Part shown: positions 56,162 through 64,000 of the stretch, in pieces | Position numbering within the stretch: the stretch's first letter is position 1 | Layout of the letters: each line of letters opens with the position of its first letter | Assembly (NCBI GenBank): GCA_020073245.1 | Contig: JAIQFQ010000003.1 | Coordinates: 186,001-250,000 of the forward strand | Direction of reading: 5' to 3' | From: Terriglobia bacterium | GTDB lineage: Bacteria > Acidobacteriota > Thermoanaerobaculia > Thermoanaerobaculales > Thermoanaerobaculaceae | DNA length: 64,000 nt | Notes under the pieces: model-generated | Seen by the model: the letters and a program-made list of their open reading frames with translations, nothing else | The model's database searches: none | What the model was told of the DNA's origin: nothing | Made by a program: the position numbers and the translations under genes

Positions 56162-59085
56162 AACGGGATTCGCAGCGACCCCATGAACTCGTCGGACCGT
56201 CTTCCTCCGGGGAGAAACGCCTTTGCGTACCCGAGAGACAGGGTGAACTGGTGCAGCGAGAGGCCGACCAGGCGGATGTCGAGCTGAGCGCCGGCGGTGC
56301 CGATGTTCTGGCGGAACTCCGACTTGTCCGGATTGGTCACGATTCCGCCCGTGATGAGCGCGAGGCTGGCCCAGTTGGCGAAGAGAGACGGCGTGCCCAG
56401 GTGCGTGAAGACGACCGGTGGGAGGTTGAGCTCGAGCAGCGCCTTGGCGTAGGTGTGGGCGGTGATCTCGTCGATCTTGACGCCCGGGAAGCTCGCCGGT
56501 TCCTGGTACCGCCGGTACGGCTTGTCGTCCACCCAGTTGTTGCCAAACCCTCCGAAGTAGAAGTTGCCGTACGGCTGGCTGCGGTCGCCGGAGGCCACCC
56601 CGGCTGACGTGCGGAGCCACACCGAGCCGTGGGAGACCGGCAGCGGAACCCCGAGGTTCAGGTCGAGCCGCAGCGTCGGGAAATGCTGGGTGAGGGCGTA
56701 GTTGTCGCTGAGCGTGGCTCGCCAGGAGACGCCCTTCTCCGGCTCGACGGCTCCGAGGGAGCTCCGCTCGTTCTTGTACCCGATGCTCACGTTCGCCGCG
56801 CCCAGGCTGGTGGCGGTGACCGAGACGTTCTGATACCCAGGGAGGATCTCGAGGTCGCCATAGCCGGTCACATCGAACGTCCAGTCCAGCGTGCGGTTCG
56901 GCTGGTCGAAGATGAGAAAGCTCTGGTAGGCCACGCCTACCGAGTATCCTTTGTAGCTCCTCTTGGTCGGGCCGAAAAGATCGTAGAAGTCCGCGTAGTT
57001 GTATGCCCCTGTGACCGTCCAGCCGAGATACGAGTACTTGCCTCTGAAATGCAGCCTCTCGTTGCTGGGCAGGGTGTTGCTCGGGGAGTAGGAGGCGGTC
57101 ATGGCGAGCCTGTTGTAGCCGATCGAGTCCGCCAGGTTGAGGCGGAAGCCGACGCCTGGGTAGCTTTTGTAACCCTCGAGGACGGGAAAGAACGAGCGCT
57201 CTCGCATGGTCGCGAAGGCGCTGTACGCGCCCTCCTTCGTCGTGATCGCGTCGAGGTCCACCGCCGAGGGCGGCGGCAGTTTCCATTCCTTCAGGAACGG
57301 GTAGGTCTCGACGAGCCGTTGTCCCAGGAACGAGATCGCGTTGACCTTCTCCACCGGCTGCGGCGAGATGATCACCGGAAGGAAACCTTTGCCCGTGTAT
57401 CGGAAGGCGAACACGTCCCCGTTGGCGAGCGGGACGGGCCGGAAGTAGCCCGTGTCAGCGTTGGTGACCACCCGGACGTCCTTGGTCGCAAGGTCGACAC
57501 GGTAGACGTTGGAGACGCCGGAGTAATAGGAGGACCCGAACAGCTGGCTTCCGTCCGGAGAGAAGACGAAGTTGGCAGGGGATGAGTTCTCGAAGTCGGA
57601 TAGCACCACGTAGCTGGCGTCGCCCGCGAGGAGCGAGGCCGTGTCAAAGACCGCCAGGGACTGGTTCCCGCTCGGTTTCGTGAGCGCCCCGGTCAGTTTC
57701 TTCCCGTCGGGCGAGATGTCGATGTCGTAGAGATCGGTGCCGTAGTCGAATGAGTGAACCTGCTTCCACTCGACGTATGGGCGCGGGATCCGCACCAGCG
57801 TCGAGATGCCGTTGAACGTCCGCACGCCCCAGAGAGAGCTGTCCGCCGGATTGAATGCAAGATCTCCAACCCGGCCGGCCTTGATGTACGTCCGCGACCG
57901 TCCAGTGTCCACGTTGACGCCGCGAAGGTCGCGCCAGTCGTTGTTGTTGGTCGTGTAGAAGAGCGTGCGACTCTCCGGTTCGTAGGCAATTGACGTGACG
58001 CTGAGGAGAGCCGGTCCCTTCACCTCGCACAGCTTCCTCATCGCACCGGTCTTCAGATTGAACGAGGCGAGGTGCGAGACCTGCCCCGGGTAGTGGACGC
58101 CGAAATAGGCCGTGTCGGAACTGCGGTCGATCACCGCGCGCGAAACCGAGCCGAGAGCATTCTCGGTGAGCTTGCGATAAGCCGTGATTGGACTCTGGCG
58201 GAGGCGGTCGAGGTTGGCCTGTTGAAACGAACGCTCCCAGGTGATCCACCGCGACCATACGGCCGACAGTGGGTCGCCGAACACGGCCTTGAACTGCGCG
58301 CCGTAGCCCGGCTTGCTGTCCTCACTCCGCTCGACCCATCGGATCACCTTCTGGGGGCCGTAGGTGAGAGCGACGTAGCTCATGAACCTCGTGCCGTAGA
58401 GGTAGGCGTTGACGCCGACCTGGAAATCCTGCTTGGTGGCGGCCGACGCGAGCCCCACGCTGTCGTAGATCTCAGCGCCGTCCTCCACCTTGGTCCGGAA
58501 AACCATCTCGTCGTACGCCCCCAGCGCTCGCCCGAAGCCCCCGGTCCTCCAGGTCTCCATGAAGACGGCGGCCCCCTCGTGGTACCAGCGCGGTGCGTAG
58601 GCGCGGGGTGATGTCCAATAGGAGTAGACGATCGAAAAAGGGTCTTCGGAGGTCGGGTAGACCTTGCCCCCGAAGAGCTTGCGGTATGTGCGGTCCCTGC
58701 CGGCAGCCTTGTCGGAGGCCAGGACGTGGATCAGTTCGTGGTTCGCCATGCCGTTCATGCGCTCGCTGCCGGGTGCAAGCTCGAAAACGTACGGGAACGG
58801 CGCGATCGTAATCAGGATCTGGTTGGTCGGTACGGCGTGAGCGCCCGCGTTGCCGGTGTCCCCGAAGTCATTGAGGAAGAGCACGACCGGCTCCGACGGC
58901 GTCCAGTCGAACAGCTTCCGGTCAGACTGCATGGCATTCTCGAAGCAGCGCGCGACATGGGGCGCCAGGTACTCCTCGCCAGGGAGGTAGATGATGTTGA
59001 AGTCTTTCGTGTCGAGGTATTTCAGCTGTGCGGAGGACGTCGCCGCGATCGCCAGCACCAGGACCGCACTCAAGCGGGTCTTCAT
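56152..59085 (-). CDS. Metallopeptidase, beta-propeller and outer-membrane barrel protein
   Basis: 977 residues with a signal peptide (cleaved near residue 19). Residues 60-300: a gluzincin-type peptidase domain with HELIH at 116-120 and a third ligand E170 in RWYHEGAAVF, as in the peptidase-MA-like family. Residues 310-600: beta-propeller blades (IDISPDGKKLTGAL, FVFSPDGSQLFGS). Residues 640-977: repeated amphipathic strands and a terminal GSLRIPFYD ending in an aromatic residue-Asp, like surface-antigen barrels. ATG 59085 has GAGGTG upstream and TAGAAT 31 bases before. Likely an outer-membrane protease or assembly factor; role unknown. Confidence 0.8.
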   Translation of the reverse strand: MKTRLSAVLVLAIAATSSAQLKYLDTKDFNIIYLPGEEYLAPHVARCFENAMQSDRKLFDWTPSEPVVLFLNDFGDTGNAGAHAVPTNQILITIAPFPYVFELAPGSERMNGMANHELIHVLASDKAAGRDRTYRKLFGGKVYPTSEDPFSIVYSYWTSPRAYAPRWYHEGAAVFMETWRTGGFGRALGAYDEMVFRTKVEDGAEIYDSVGLASAATKQDFQVGVNAYLYGTRFMSYVALTYGPQKVIRWVERSEDSKPGYGAQFKAVFGDPLSAVWSRWITWERSFQQANLDRLRQSPITAYRKLTENALGSVSRAVIDRSSDTAYFGVHYPGQVSHLASFNLKTGAMRKLCEVKGPALLSVTSIAYEPESRTLFYTTNNNDWRDLRGVNVDTGRSRTYIKAGRVGDLAFNPADSSLWGVRTFNGISTLVRIPRPYVEWKQVHSFDYGTDLYDIDISPDGKKLTGALTKPSGNQSLAVFDTASLLAGDASYVVLSDFENSSPANFVFSPDGSQLFGSSYYSGVSNVYRVDLATKDVRVVTNADTGYFRPVPLANGDVFAFRYTGKGFLPVIISPQPVEKVNAISFLGQRLVETYPFLKEWKLPPPSAVDLDAITTKEGAYSAFATMRERSFFPVLEGYKSYPGVGFRLNLADSIGYNRLAMTASYSPSNTLPSNERLHFRGKYSYLGWTVTGAYNYADFYDLFGPTKRSYKGYSVGVAYQSFLIFDQPNRTLDWTFDVTGYGDLEILPGYQNVSVTATSLGAANVSIGYKNERSSLGAVEPEKGVSWRATLSDNYALTQHFPTLRLDLNLGVPLPVSHGSVWLRTSAGVASGDRSQPYGNFYFGGFGNNWVDDKPYRRYQEPASFPGVKIDEITAHTYAKALLELNLPPVVFTHLGTPSLFANWASLALITGGIVTNPDKSEFRQNIGTAGAQLDIRLVGLSLHQFTLSLGYAKAFLPGGRRSDEFMGSLRIPFYD

Positions 59086-59116
59086 GATGTCGTAGCACCT
59101 CGTGGTTGCTATCGAG

Positions 59117-59122
59117 ATTCTA
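59117..59122 (-). promoter_or_regulatory. -10 box for the metallopeptidase-barrel gene
   Basis: TAGAAT on the minus strand, 31 bases before ATG 59085, leaving a leader of about 24 bases with a ribosome site. Confidence 0.45.
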
Positions 59123-59186
59123 CCCTAGCCAGCCGATGTCGCGCCACGGGTTGGGCAGGAGCGGATTCCTCGCTATGGCAAACAAG

Positions 59187-59225
59187 TGGCCCGGGGTCGA
59201 GTGCAATGATTCCGGCCCCGGGCCA
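59187..59225 (-). terminator. Intrinsic terminator of the nonapeptide-repeat gene
   Basis: TGGCCCGGGG (59187-59196) and CCCCGGGCCA (59216-59225) make a perfect 10-bp stem with a 19-base loop. Read on the minus strand it follows the repeat gene's stop by 22 bases and is followed by ACTTGTTTG, a short T-rich tract. Confidence 0.65.
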
Positions 59226-59247
59226 TCAGGATCACATCTCGCTCGGG

Positions 59248-60591
59248 TTACTTATGTGCGGGTAACTCACGGTTGAATGCGTTCGCTGTAAGGGCTTGAC
59301 GAAACGCCTGGCTCGCCAACGCCTGTTGCAGGGCGCCACCCCTGCAGGCTACCTGGAACGCGTTGTTTTGGAGCACCTTCTGGAAGGCGTCGTTCTGGAG
59401 CACCTTCTGGAACGCGTCGTTCTGGAGGACCTTCTGGAACGCATCGTTCTGGAGCGCCTTCTGGAACGCGGCGTTCTGGAGCACCTTCTGGAAGGCGTCG
59501 TTCTGGAGCACCTTCTGGAAGGCATCGTTCTGGAGCACCTTCTGGAACGCATCGTTCTGGAGGGCCTTCTGGAAGGCATCGTTCTGGAGGACCTTCTGGA
59601 ACGAATCGTTCTGGAGGGCCTTCTGGAAGGCATCGTTCTGAAGGACTTTCTGGAAGGCGTCGTTCTGGAGGACCTTCAGGAACGCGGCGTTCTGGAGCAC
59701 CTTCTGGAAGGCGTCGTTCTGGAGGACTTTCTGGAAGGCGTCGTTCTGGACGACCTTCTGGAACTCCGCGTTTTGAAGCACCTTCTGGAACTCGGCGTTC
59801 TGGAGGACTTTCTGGAAGGCGTCGTTCTGGAGGGCCTTCTGGAAGGCATCGTTCTGGAGCGCCTTCTGGACCTCGGCGTTCTGGAGCGCCTTCTGGAAGT
59901 CGGCGTTCTGCATGACCTTCTGGAAGGCATCGTTCTGGAGCGCCTTCTGGAAAGCGGCGTTCTGGAGGACCTTCTGGAAGGCATCGTTCTGGAGGACCTT
60001 CTGGAAGGCGTCGTTCTGGAGGACCTTCTGGAAGGCATCGTTCTGGAGGAGCTTCTGGAAGGCGTCGTTCTGGAGGGCCTTCTGGAAGGCATCGTTCTGG
60101 AGGACCTTTTGGAAGGCGTCGTTCTGGAGGAGCTTCTGGAAGGCGTCGTTCTGGAGGAGCTTCTGGAAGGCGTCGTTCTGGAGCACCTTCTGGAAGGCAT
60201 CGTTCCGGAGGACCTTCTGGAAGGCATCGTTCTGGAGCACCTTCTGGAACTCGGCGTTGAGCACAACCTGCTGGAAGCTCTTGTTGAGGAGCGCCTGACC
60301 GAACGCGGCATTCGCGAGTGCCTTCTGGAAGTCACTGCTGTTGATGAGCTTCTGGATCTGGTCGTTCTGGAGCAGTGCCTGGACCTCGGGGTGGTTCAGG
60401 ATCACGTCCTTGTCCGTCATCTGCTCCGCCCGGTACCTCTCCGCCTTCTGGACTCCCCCGATGGTGCCGGCGACGTTGGTGCCGACCGGGCGCGGGTAGA
60501 AGAGCCCGATGACCGCCACCAAGGCGATCACCGCCAGAGCACCCGCGATCACCCAAAGCGTTTTTTGCAACTTCGACGTGTCTTCGTTCAT
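59248..60591 (-). CDS. Membrane-anchored protein with 41 nonapeptide repeats
   Basis: 447 residues. A cytoplasmic MNEDTSKLQK, one membrane helix (about 12-32) and a short linker (to 75) precede 41 consecutive 9-residue units (76-444), consensus NDAFQKVLQ; units 5-37 are nearly identical. Position 4 is almost always Phe, 7-8 are V/A/L-L, and 1-2 are N-D or N-A. Each unit fits a short amphipathic helix capped by Asn-Asp. The first units (HPEVQALLQNDQIQKLI) recall STI1/DP chaperone-binding motifs, a loose resemblance. No family recognised. ATG 60591 has GGGAGG; a strong terminator follows. Probably a rod or repeated binding surface outside the inner membrane. Confidence 0.8.
   Translation of the reverse strand: MNEDTSKLQKTLWVIAGALAVIALVAVIGLFYPRPVGTNVAGTIGGVQKAERYRAEQMTDKDVILNHPEVQALLQNDQIQKLINSSDFQKALANAAFGQALLNKSFQQVVLNAEFQKVLQNDAFQKVLRNDAFQKVLQNDAFQKLLQNDAFQKLLQNDAFQKVLQNDAFQKALQNDAFQKLLQNDAFQKVLQNDAFQKVLQNDAFQKVLQNAAFQKALQNDAFQKVMQNADFQKALQNAEVQKALQNDAFQKALQNDAFQKVLQNAEFQKVLQNAEFQKVVQNDAFQKVLQNDAFQKVLQNAAFLKVLQNDAFQKVLQNDAFQKALQNDSFQKVLQNDAFQKALQNDAFQKVLQNDAFQKVLQNDAFQKVLQNAAFQKALQNDAFQKVLQNDAFQKVLQNDAFQKVLQNNAFQVACRGGALQQALASQAFRQALTANAFNRELPAHK
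59260..60366. repeat. 27-bp tandem repeat array within the coding region
   Basis: 41 in-frame copies of a 27-base unit encoding the nonapeptides; the central 33 (59368-60258) differ at only a few bases each. Because the unit has no stop codon in several frames, long false reading frames appear on both strands. Copy number is likely to vary by slippage. Confidence 0.9.
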
Positions 60592-60871
60592 TGCATCCTC
60601 CCTTTCTTGATGTCCACGGCTGCTGACGCGCCTCGCGCGCTCCGAACGGAGGAGCGCCGCGTCGGGTTGTCGATTGAACCCGAGGCGAAGGTGCCCCGGG
60701 GGCCGAGGAGCGTGTGCGCGGAGCCCGGCATCCCGCGCCCGCGGATATCGTGAAAGTGACCCTTGAACCTCGGCCTCTGCGATGGTGCGACAGGTTTCAT
60801 GGCAAGTCCTCTGTCCATCAGGGTGGACCCGGCCGCCTCGAAAGTCCTGGGCATTCCCCGGTGGCAGCCCG

Positions 60872-60892
60872 GTCTTTTCCCTGTCTTTTCCC
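60872..60892. repeat. Short pyrimidine direct repeat
   Basis: GTCTTTTCCC occurs twice, separated by one T. On the minus strand this is a GGGAAAAGAC repeat resembling purine runs in the intergenic regions near 27.04 and 40.43 kb. Confidence 0.5.
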
Positions 60893-60951
60893 GTGGACCG
60901 CCCAGGGGCCTGATCCCAGGCACGTCGAGAATCTCTGAGCAGTGAACGAGT

Positions 60952-60960
60952 TGCTATAAT
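60952..60960 (+). promoter_or_regulatory. Extended -10 promoter for the CadC-like regulator
   Basis: TGCTATAAT is an extended -10 (TGN then TATAAT at 60955-60960), which does not need a good -35. The leader before ATG 60987 is about 20 bases, with AAGG close to the start codon. Confidence 0.6.
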
Positions 60961-60986
60961 TCGGTGACAGTACGGACTGCCAAGGC

Positions 60987-63125
60987 ATGCCCTCAGTAGA
61001 GGACTTTCGACTCGGTGCTTGGCTGGTGCAGCCGAGCCTGAACCGGGTGTCGCACGGCCCTGAGTCGGCGGCGCTGCAGCCGCGCTTCATGGACCTCCTC
61101 GTGTACCTCGCGCAGCACGCCGGCAAGGTCGTTTCGAAGGACGAGATCCTCGACGCGGTGTGGGGGAAGGAGTTCGTCTCCGAGGGCACCCTCACGCACG
61201 CCGTTGCGGTGATCCGCCAGGCTCTCGGCGACGACGTGCGAAGCCCCGCCTACATCGAGACGATCCCCACCCGTGGCTATCGCCTGGTGGCACAGGTTTC
61301 GCAGCTCGCAGGCTCGGAGGCGGTGCCGGGGACAGGTATTGCGCCGACCCGCGGGAGGCGCACGCGTTTCGGGCTGGCGATGCTGCTGGCCGGAGTCCTC
61401 GTGATCCTCGGCGTGGTGGCATGGCTGGTGCTCCGGTGGCCTCAGGGGCCGTACCTCGGGCCTGAGGGCAGGGGGGGGCTAAGGATCGTCGTGATGCCGT
61501 TCCAGAACCTCGGGCCGGCTGCGAGCGAGTACATGGCGCTGGGCATCACCGATGACATCACGACCAGGCTCGCCTCCATCCACGGCGTCGTGGTCAGCTC
61601 GCGCACGAGCGCCGCCTACTGCGCCAAGGCGGGACGGTCGGCACGCCAGATCGCGGACGAGTTGGGGGTCGGCCTCATCCTGGAGGGCTCGGTGCGGTGG
61701 GAGACCGATCAGTCGAGTGGGGAGTCGCTTCGGGTGAACGCCCAACTGATCCGTGCGAAAGACGACACGCTCCTGTGGGGCCAGAGCTATCGGACCGACA
61801 TCTCGAGCGTGGTCGAGGTCGGCGCAGTGATCGCACGGGAAGCGATCCAGGAGCTCGGTGTCCCCGTCCGCGGGGCCGAGCAGAGCCGACTGGCAGCGAG
61901 GCCCACCGAGAACCCGGACGCGTACCAGGCGTTTCTCTGCGGGATGCGCTACCACGACCTCGACGGCCGGGAGCAGATGGGGCTCGCGGTTTCGATGTTC
62001 GACCGTGCCGTCAAGCTCGACCCGGCGTTCGGCCTCGCGTACGCGGAGCTGGCGGTCACGCATTCCCGCATCTACCACAGCGGCATCGACACGAGCCCGG
62101 TTCGCCTCGCGAAAGCGGAGCAGGCGGCACGGCGGGCGCTCGAGCTCAGCCCCGAGCTCCCCGAAGCGCATTTGGCGCTCGGAGCGATCCAGCACCTGGG
62201 GCATCGCGACTTTGCCAGGGCCCTCGAGGACTACAAGATCGCGGCGCGCTCGCTCCCCAACGACAGCGAGCTGTTCGCACTCATCGCCGACGTCCATCGC
62301 CGGCAGGGGAGGTGGACGGAGGCGCGCCGGGAGATCGAACGGGTGGTCGATCTCGACCCGAGCAACACCATCGCGTTGCTGGCCCTGGGTGACACGCTGG
62401 GCTGCATGCGCGCCTACGCCGAAGCCGACCGGGCCTTCCAACGGGCGAGCAACGTCTCGCCCGACAGGAACGACCCGTACCTCCGCCGGTTCTGGAACTA
62501 TCTCCAGTGGGAGGGCAGCGTCGACCGCGCAGAACGCGTGCTGAGCGAGGTGCCGCTTCCGGACGACTCCGACGCGATCGTTTGCCATTCGTACCTCAAG
62601 TACTTGCGGCGAGACTTCAAGGGAGCCGTCGAGGCTCTGTCGAGGACGAGCGCGGACGCGCAGCTGAGGCCGTTCCTGGTCGGTTCGAGAGAGCTCCTCG
62701 AGTGTCTGTACCTCGATGCCGCCGGCGACCGTCCCGGCGCCACGCAGGCGTGCACCGGCGTGCTTGCCGGACTCGAACACGACGGTGTTGCCAGGCCGGA
62801 CGAGCCTTGGGTCCAGCTGGCCGCCGCGCGTGCCAGCGCAGCCGTCGGGCGCAAGGAGGAAGCGATCCGCTTGGCGCAGCGTGCGGTCACACTGCTATCG
62901 ATATCGAGTGATGCATACGACGGCCCGAACTGCATGACCCAGCAAGCTGAGGTGCTGGCGCGAACCGGTGAGGTCGAACGCGCGGCCGCCGTGCTCGAGC
63001 AGCTCCTCTCGATCCCGAGCATGGTGTCCCCGGCGTGGCTGCGACTCGACCCCGCGTGGGACCCGCTGCGCGGCCATGGCCGTTTCCAGGCCCTGGTTGG
63101 GGCACAGCAGCCGCCACCCCGATGA
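60987..63125 (+). CDS. CadC-like membrane regulator with TolB-like and TPR domains
   Basis: 712 residues. Residues 5-103: an OmpR-type winged helix (RFMDLLVYLAQHAGKVVSKDEIL, LTHAVAVIRQALGDD, YIETIPTRGYRLVA). Residues 126-147: one membrane helix. Residues 165-285: a TolB/FlgO-like domain (IVVMPFQNLGPAASEYMALGITDDI, GVGLILEGSVRW, LLWGQSYR). Residues 310-700: TPR repeats (YAELAVTHSRIY, AEQAARRALELSPELPEAHLALGA). Such proteins bind DNA in the cytoplasm and sense through the outer part. Targets unknown; the divergent repeat-protein gene and the convergent pump are candidates. Confidence 0.87.
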   Translation: MPSVEDFRLGAWLVQPSLNRVSHGPESAALQPRFMDLLVYLAQHAGKVVSKDEILDAVWGKEFVSEGTLTHAVAVIRQALGDDVRSPAYIETIPTRGYRLVAQVSQLAGSEAVPGTGIAPTRGRRTRFGLAMLLAGVLVILGVVAWLVLRWPQGPYLGPEGRGGLRIVVMPFQNLGPAASEYMALGITDDITTRLASIHGVVVSSRTSAAYCAKAGRSARQIADELGVGLILEGSVRWETDQSSGESLRVNAQLIRAKDDTLLWGQSYRTDISSVVEVGAVIAREAIQELGVPVRGAEQSRLAARPTENPDAYQAFLCGMRYHDLDGREQMGLAVSMFDRAVKLDPAFGLAYAELAVTHSRIYHSGIDTSPVRLAKAEQAARRALELSPELPEAHLALGAIQHLGHRDFARALEDYKIAARSLPNDSELFALIADVHRRQGRWTEARREIERVVDLDPSNTIALLALGDTLGCMRAYAEADRAFQRASNVSPDRNDPYLRRFWNYLQWEGSVDRAERVLSEVPLPDDSDAIVCHSYLKYLRRDFKGAVEALSRTSADAQLRPFLVGSRELLECLYLDAAGDRPGATQACTGVLAGLEHDGVARPDEPWVQLAAARASAAVGRKEEAIRLAQRAVTLLSISSDAYDGPNCMTQQAEVLARTGEVERAAAVLEQLLSIPSMVSPAWLRLDPAWDPLRGHGRFQALVGAQQPPPR

Positions 63126-63132
63126 GCCCGCC

Positions 63133-64000
63133 TCATTGAGGGGCCGCCACGCCCCGTACGGCCCTGGCCTTCCAGAGCTTGTAGATCGGCGGGTAGACCA
63201 GCAACTCGAGGACAAACGACGTCACGAGACCGCCGATCATCGGGGCCGCGATCCGCTTCATCACGTCGGCGCCGGCCGATGTTGACCACATGATCGGCAG
63301 GAGGCCCATGAACGCCGCGGTCACCGTCATCATCTTCGGCCTCACCCGCTTGACGGCACCATGCACGATCGCCTCGTTGAGGTCGGTCTCACTCTTCAGC
63401 AGGCCGCGGGACCTGTACTGTTCGTACGAGAGGTCGAGGAACAGGAGCATGAAGACTCCCGTCTCGGCATCCAGCCCGAGAAGAGCGATCATTCCCACCC
63501 ACGCCGCGATGGACACGTTGTAGTGGAGGAAGTGGAAGAGCCAGATGGCGCCGATGGCCGAAAACGGGACGGCCAGCATAACCACCGACGCCTTGAAAGC
63601 GGACTTCGTGTTTGCGAACAGGAGCACGAATATGAGGGCGAGCGTGATGGGCACCACGACCTTGAGGCGCTCCCGGACGCGCATCATGTTCTCGTACTGG
63701 CCGCTCCACTGGAGGACGTAGCCGGGTTGGAGCGGGACCTTATCACGGACGATCCTCTTGGCCTCCTCCACATAGCCGCCGATGTCTCGGCCCGTGATGT
63801 CGACGTAGACGTAACCGGCGAGGAAGCCATTCTCGTCGCGGAGCATGGCCGGGCCCTGCACCAGCTCGATGTCGGCGAGCTGGGCGAGAGGAATCTGTGC
63901 GCCCGACGCCGTCGGGACCAGCACGCGCTGCAGGCGGTTGACGTCGTCGCGCAGCTCCCTCGGGTAGCGGACGTTGACCGGGTAGCGCTCGCGCCCTTCG
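63133..64000 (-). CDS. CusA/CzcA-type heavy-metal RND efflux pump (C-terminal part)
   Basis: About 289 residues, the C-terminal third of an RND pump; the frame stays open through base 64000, so the N-terminal part lies off the window. Seen: periplasmic PVNVRYPRELRDDV, IPLAQLADIELVQGPAMLRDENG, YVYVDITGRDIGGYV, then membrane helices with LLGLDAETGVFMLLFLDLSYEQY and PIMWSTSAGADVMKRIAAPMIGGLVTS, the last split as in CusA. These phrases are typical of the Cu(I)/Ag(I) subgroup. The stop is 7 bases from the convergent regulator gene, with no room for a terminator. Confidence 0.93.
   Translation of the reverse strand, partial: EGRERYPVNVRYPRELRDDVNRLQRVLVPTASGAQIPLAQLADIELVQGPAMLRDENGFLAGYVYVDITGRDIGGYVEEAKRIVRDKVPLQPGYVLQWSGQYENMMRVRERLKVVVPITLALIFVLLFANTKSAFKASVVMLAVPFSAIGAIWLFHFLHYNVSIAAWVGMIALLGLDAETGVFMLLFLDLSYEQYRSRGLLKSETDLNEAIVHGAVKRVRPKMMTVTAAFMGLLPIMWSTSAGADVMKRIAAPMIGGLVTSFVLELLVYPPIYKLWKARAVRGVAAPQ

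Larger units (their letters stand above)
60592..60986. other. 395-base intergenic region between divergent genes
   Basis: No credible gene. It holds an inverted repeat GCGCTCC/GGAGCGC (60637-60657) in the leader of the repeat-protein gene, a direct repeat of GTCTTTTCCC (60872-60881 and 60883-60892), and the promoter of the regulator gene near its right end. No clear -10 box for the repeat-protein gene was found. Confidence 0.5.

Noticed and set aside
59368-60258. CRISPR-like appearance of regular direct repeats
   Set aside because: The units are contiguous with no spacers, stay in one reading frame and encode a regular peptide; no cas genes nearby.
59296-60753. Long plus-strand open frames across the nonapeptide array (for example a 485-codon frame rich in LLEGIVLE units)
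   Set aside because: They exist only because the 27-base unit lacks stop codons in other frames; no ribosome site or promoter on that strand, and the minus-strand gene has both plus a signal anchor and terminator.

Overview
The window is one contiguous piece of a GC-rich bacterial chromosome, read as about 46 complete protein genes, a cut gene at each edge, and no rRNA, tRNA or CRISPR that I can see. The cell is Gram-negative (Mla-type lipid transport, outer-membrane barrels, RND efflux). A GWxTD/'VWFA-related' fusion protein and a CadC-like winged-helix/TPR regulator point to Acidobacteriota, perhaps Thermoanaerobaculia or Holophagae. That placement is inference; a Myxococcota/Desulfobacterota-like relative is not excluded.

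Layout. (1) 1-12.4 kb, plus strand: comEC-miaA-hfq-TPR lipoprotein-crp-pgsA-like-pepP, then nadA, an aromatic amino-acid decarboxylase, a secreted S33 peptidase, a MidA-type methyltransferase. A GWxTD/VWFA protein follows at 12.4-15.0 kb. (2) 15-24.1 kb, minus strand: one tight run dnaB-mlaE-mlaF-MCE-radA-HEAT protein-HD-GYP protein. (3) 24.2-27 kb, plus: cysteine desulfurase, zinc-ribbon/FHA protein, mnmA, divergent from dnaB. (4) 27.2-38.6 kb: surface-glycan region with a DUF3467 protein, three GT2 glycosyltransferases, a GT-C-like membrane protein, a methyltransferase, and a two-gene module (small anchored protein plus polytopic WDFRYIWGLKAR protein). (5) 38.7-46.9 kb, plus: P5C dehydrogenase, an outer-membrane protein, a 5-oxoprolinase operon (pxpBC fusion, MFS carrier, pxpA), then a second, diverged copy of the two-gene module. 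(6) 46.9-53.5 kb: PIG-L deacetylase, a degenerate receiver-DUF4388-DegV fusion, a cyclic-nucleotide-domain/aspartase fusion, ferredoxin-NADP reductase, a CDF metal exporter. (7) 53.6-64 kb: YHS protein, PrsW protease, STAS/RsbW-type pair, a metallopeptidase-propeller-barrel protein, a membrane-anchored protein with 41 nonapeptide repeats, a CadC-like regulator, and the end of a CusA-type pump.

Two expression habits recur. Genes inside operons are joined by 4-base stop/start overlaps, usually GTGA. Genes that head operons often have a TANNNT -10 box only 6-8 bases before the start codon with no Shine-Dalgarno, which predicts leaderless mRNAs.

The most unusual items are the nonapeptide-repeat protein (59.2-60.6 kb), the duplicated two-gene membrane module (36.9-38.6 and 45.3-46.9 kb), the receiver-DUF4388-DegV and CNB-aspartase fusions, the MCE protein with a barrel-like tail, the shared N-terminal domain of the HEAT and HD-GYP proteins, and an 8-bp tandem repeat element at 27.0 kb. 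Start codons are my choices from ribosome-binding sites, overlaps and promoters; homology calls come from motif recognition without a database search.
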